A stretch of 64,000 nucleotides of DNA, taken from NCBI RefSeq assembly GCF_024171725.1, contig NZ_JAMTCG010000001.1, positions 1 to 64,000 on the forward strand. Direction: 5' to 3'. The notes under the pieces were generated by a model that did not search any database, had not been told where the DNA came from, and saw only the letters and a program-made list of their open reading frames with translations. Positions 62,495-64,000 of the stretch are shown here, in pieces; the stretch's first letter is position 1; each line of letters begins with the position of its first letter. This stretch comes from Williamsia serinedens (GTDB taxonomy: Bacteria > Actinomycetota > Actinomycetes > Mycobacteriales > Mycobacteriaceae). The position numbers and the translations under genes are program-made.

Positions 62495-64000
62495 ATGACG
62501 CAGGCAGACGGCTCAGGGCAGCGCAGCGCGGCGCAGGAGATCGCGGCGGGCTACGCCGTCGACGGGGCGGCGCTGCAGCTCGGCGCGGTGCGCGTGGACG
62601 GTGTCGTCGACGCCGGTGCCCAGGTCCGGATCCCGCTGGCGATGATGAACCGCCACGGCCTCGTCGCCGGGGCGACCGGTACCGGCAAGACCAAGACGCT
62701 GCAGGTGATCGCCGAGCAGCTCTCCACCGCGGGCGTACCCGTCGTCCTGGCCGACATCAAGGGCGACCTGTCGGGGCTGAGCCGTCCCGGCGAGCCGTCG
62801 GAGCGGATCAGCAAACGCGTCGCGGAGATCGGCGACGACTGGGCGCCCGCCGGCCACCCGTGCGAGTTCGTGTCGCTCGGGACCGGCGGGGTCGGTGTGC
62901 CCATCCGCGCGACGGTCACCTCCTTCGGGCCGATCCTGCTGAGCAAGGTGTTGGGGCTCAACGACACCCAGGAGTCGACGCTGCGGCTGATCTTCCACTG
63001 GGCGGACACCCGCGGTCTGGCGCTGCTCGACCTCAAGGACCTCCGGGCGGTCATCACGCACCTCACCGGCGATGAGGGCAAGGCCGACCTCGCCGAACTC
63101 GGCGGGGTGTCGAAGGCGACCGCCGGGGTCATCCTGCGGTCGCTCACGACGTTGGAGGCCGACGGCGGCGACACGTTCTTTGGTGAGACCGAGATCGAGC
63201 CCGCTGACCTGCTGCGCACCACCCCCGACGGGGCGGGGATCATCACGTTGTTCGAACTCGGCGACCAGGCCGCGCGGCCCGTGCTGTTCTCCACGTTCCT
63301 GATGTGGATCCTCGCCGACCTGTTCGGGTTCCTCCCCGAGATCGGCGACACCGACAAGCCGAAGCTCGTGTTCATCTTCGACGAGGCGCACCTGCTGTTC
63401 AGCGACTCGTCGAAGGCGTTCGTCGAGCAGGTCGAGCAGACGGTGAAGCTCATCCGATCGAAGGGTGTCGGGGTGTTCTTCTGCTCGCAGTTGCCCACCG
63501 ACATCCCGAACCAGGTGTTGTCGCAGCTCGGCGCCCGGATCCAGCACGCCCTGCGCGCGTTCACCCCTGATGATCAGAAAGCGCTGTCGAAGACGGTGAA
63601 GACCTACCCGACGTCGACTGCCTACGACCTCGAGAAGGCGTTGACCTCGTTGGGCATCGGCGAGGCGATCGTGACCGTGCTCTCCGAGCGTGGGGCTCCG
63701 ACGCCGGTCGCGTGGACCGTCGTGCGACCTCCGCGGTCACTGATGGCGGGCATCGGCGCCGAGGCGATGACCACCGCGGCGACGGCGAGCCCGCTGCACG
63801 CGAAATACGCGGAGACCATCGACCGCGAATCGGCGTACGAGAAGCTCAACGCCAAGGTTCTCGCACCCGCCGACACGCCCGCGCCCCCGGAGGCGCCTGC
63901 CCCGCCGGCGCCCGCCCCCGAGGCGCCCAAGGCCGGCGGCAAGCCCGAACCCGGTGTCGTGCAGGAGATCCTGGGGAACCCGGCGGTGAAGAGCTTCATG
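62495..64000 (+). CDS. DUF853/HerA-like ATPase, C-terminally truncated by the window edge
   Basis: 502 codons are visible in an uninterrupted frame to base 64000; M. tuberculosis Rv2510c has about 530, so only a short end is missing. It is a HerA/FtsK-type P-loop ATPase of the DUF853 (YjgR) group. Walker A reads VAGATGTGKTKTLQVI near residue 64, Walker B is KLVFIFDEAHLLF near 294, and GVGVFFCSQLPTDIPNQVLSQLGARIQHALRAFTPDDQ has the sensor region. A Pro/Ala-rich linker near 460-485 precedes EPGVVQEILGNPAVKSFM. The physiological role is unknown. It is divergent from orn, as in M. tuberculosis. Confidence 0.93.
   Translation, partial: MTQADGSGQRSAAQEIAAGYAVDGAALQLGAVRVDGVVDAGAQVRIPLAMMNRHGLVAGATGTGKTKTLQVIAEQLSTAGVPVVLADIKGDLSGLSRPGEPSERISKRVAEIGDDWAPAGHPCEFVSLGTGGVGVPIRATVTSFGPILLSKVLGLNDTQESTLRLIFHWADTRGLALLDLKDLRAVITHLTGDEGKADLAELGGVSKATAGVILRSLTTLEADGGDTFFGETEIEPADLLRTTPDGAGIITLFELGDQAARPVLFSTFLMWILADLFGFLPEIGDTDKPKLVFIFDEAHLLFSDSSKAFVEQVEQTVKLIRSKGVGVFFCSQLPTDIPNQVLSQLGARIQHALRAFTPDDQKALSKTVKTYPTSTAYDLEKALTSLGIGEAIVTVLSERGAPTPVAWTVVRPPRSLMAGIGAEAMTTAATASPLHAKYAETIDRESAYEKLNAKVLAPADTPAPPEAPAPPAPAPEAPKAGGKPEPGVVQEILGNPAVKSFM

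Overview
The window is high-GC actinobacterial DNA, most likely from a mycolic-acid-forming member of the Mycobacteriales (Gordonia, Williamsia or a related genus; the genus is inference). Supporting features are a single-chain type I fatty acid synthase followed by its own AcpS, NucS mismatch repair, the GlgE/GlgB maltose-1-phosphate glucan pathway, LGFP cell-wall repeats, an LdtB-type L,D-transpeptidase and an MMPL transporter. Gene order follows several blocks of the Mycobacterium tuberculosis chromosome from memory: rrn to Rv1343c at 1-24033, Rv2524c to Rv2518c at 41639-57724, and Rv2511/Rv2510c at 61820-64000.

Layout. 1-2082: 3' part of 23S rRNA, 5S rRNA and terminator. 2103-6528: Nudix hydrolase, nucS, a CxxC mini-protein, a DivIVA-like coiled coil, methylmalonyl-CoA epimerase and thiolase. 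6595-9497: small membrane protein, thiamine-binding protein, MFS transporter and thioredoxin-TPR protein. 9513-17274 (minus): glgE-glgB and pncB-dinG. 17289-23212: clpS, DUF2017, P1 peptidase, rhomboid, murI, cyclic-nucleotide-phosphodiesterase-like protein, rph and rdgB. 23232-26729: two small membrane proteins, tRNA-Leu, a Baeyer-Villiger-type monooxygenase and an alpha/beta hydrolase. 26748-31656: a minus-strand operon (amidohydrolase, DUF59, alcohol dehydrogenase, ABM protein) with a divergent AcoR/MimR-like activator. It resembles the accessory part of a propane-monooxygenase locus without the monooxygenase. 31721-36018: acyl-CoA synthetase, DeaD helicase and a rhodanese-like protein lacking the catalytic Cys. 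36194-40363: a 1389-residue SF1 helicase-nuclease, the best candidate here for an undescribed defence protein. 40372-51255: HIT protein, an 850-base palindrome-rich intergenic region, fas and acpS. 51273-56093: TetR/bcp, DUF3618, TetR/P450 and a GH25-LGFP lysozyme-like protein. 56202-64000: tRNA-Lys, L,D-transpeptidase, acyl-CoA dehydrogenase, marR-mmpL, tRNA-His, orn and a truncated HerA/DUF853 ATPase.

Themes. About fifteen genes have a -10-like hexamer (TANNNT, or weaker CANNNT) whose last base lies 6-7 nt before the start codon, the signature of leaderless mRNAs. Inside operons, starts and stops often overlap as GTGA or ATGA. Several perfect palindromes sit at promoters and are good candidate operators: in the fadA4 leader, between TetR and P450, upstream of fas, and upstream of marR. 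All family assignments come from motif reading by eye; no database search was run.
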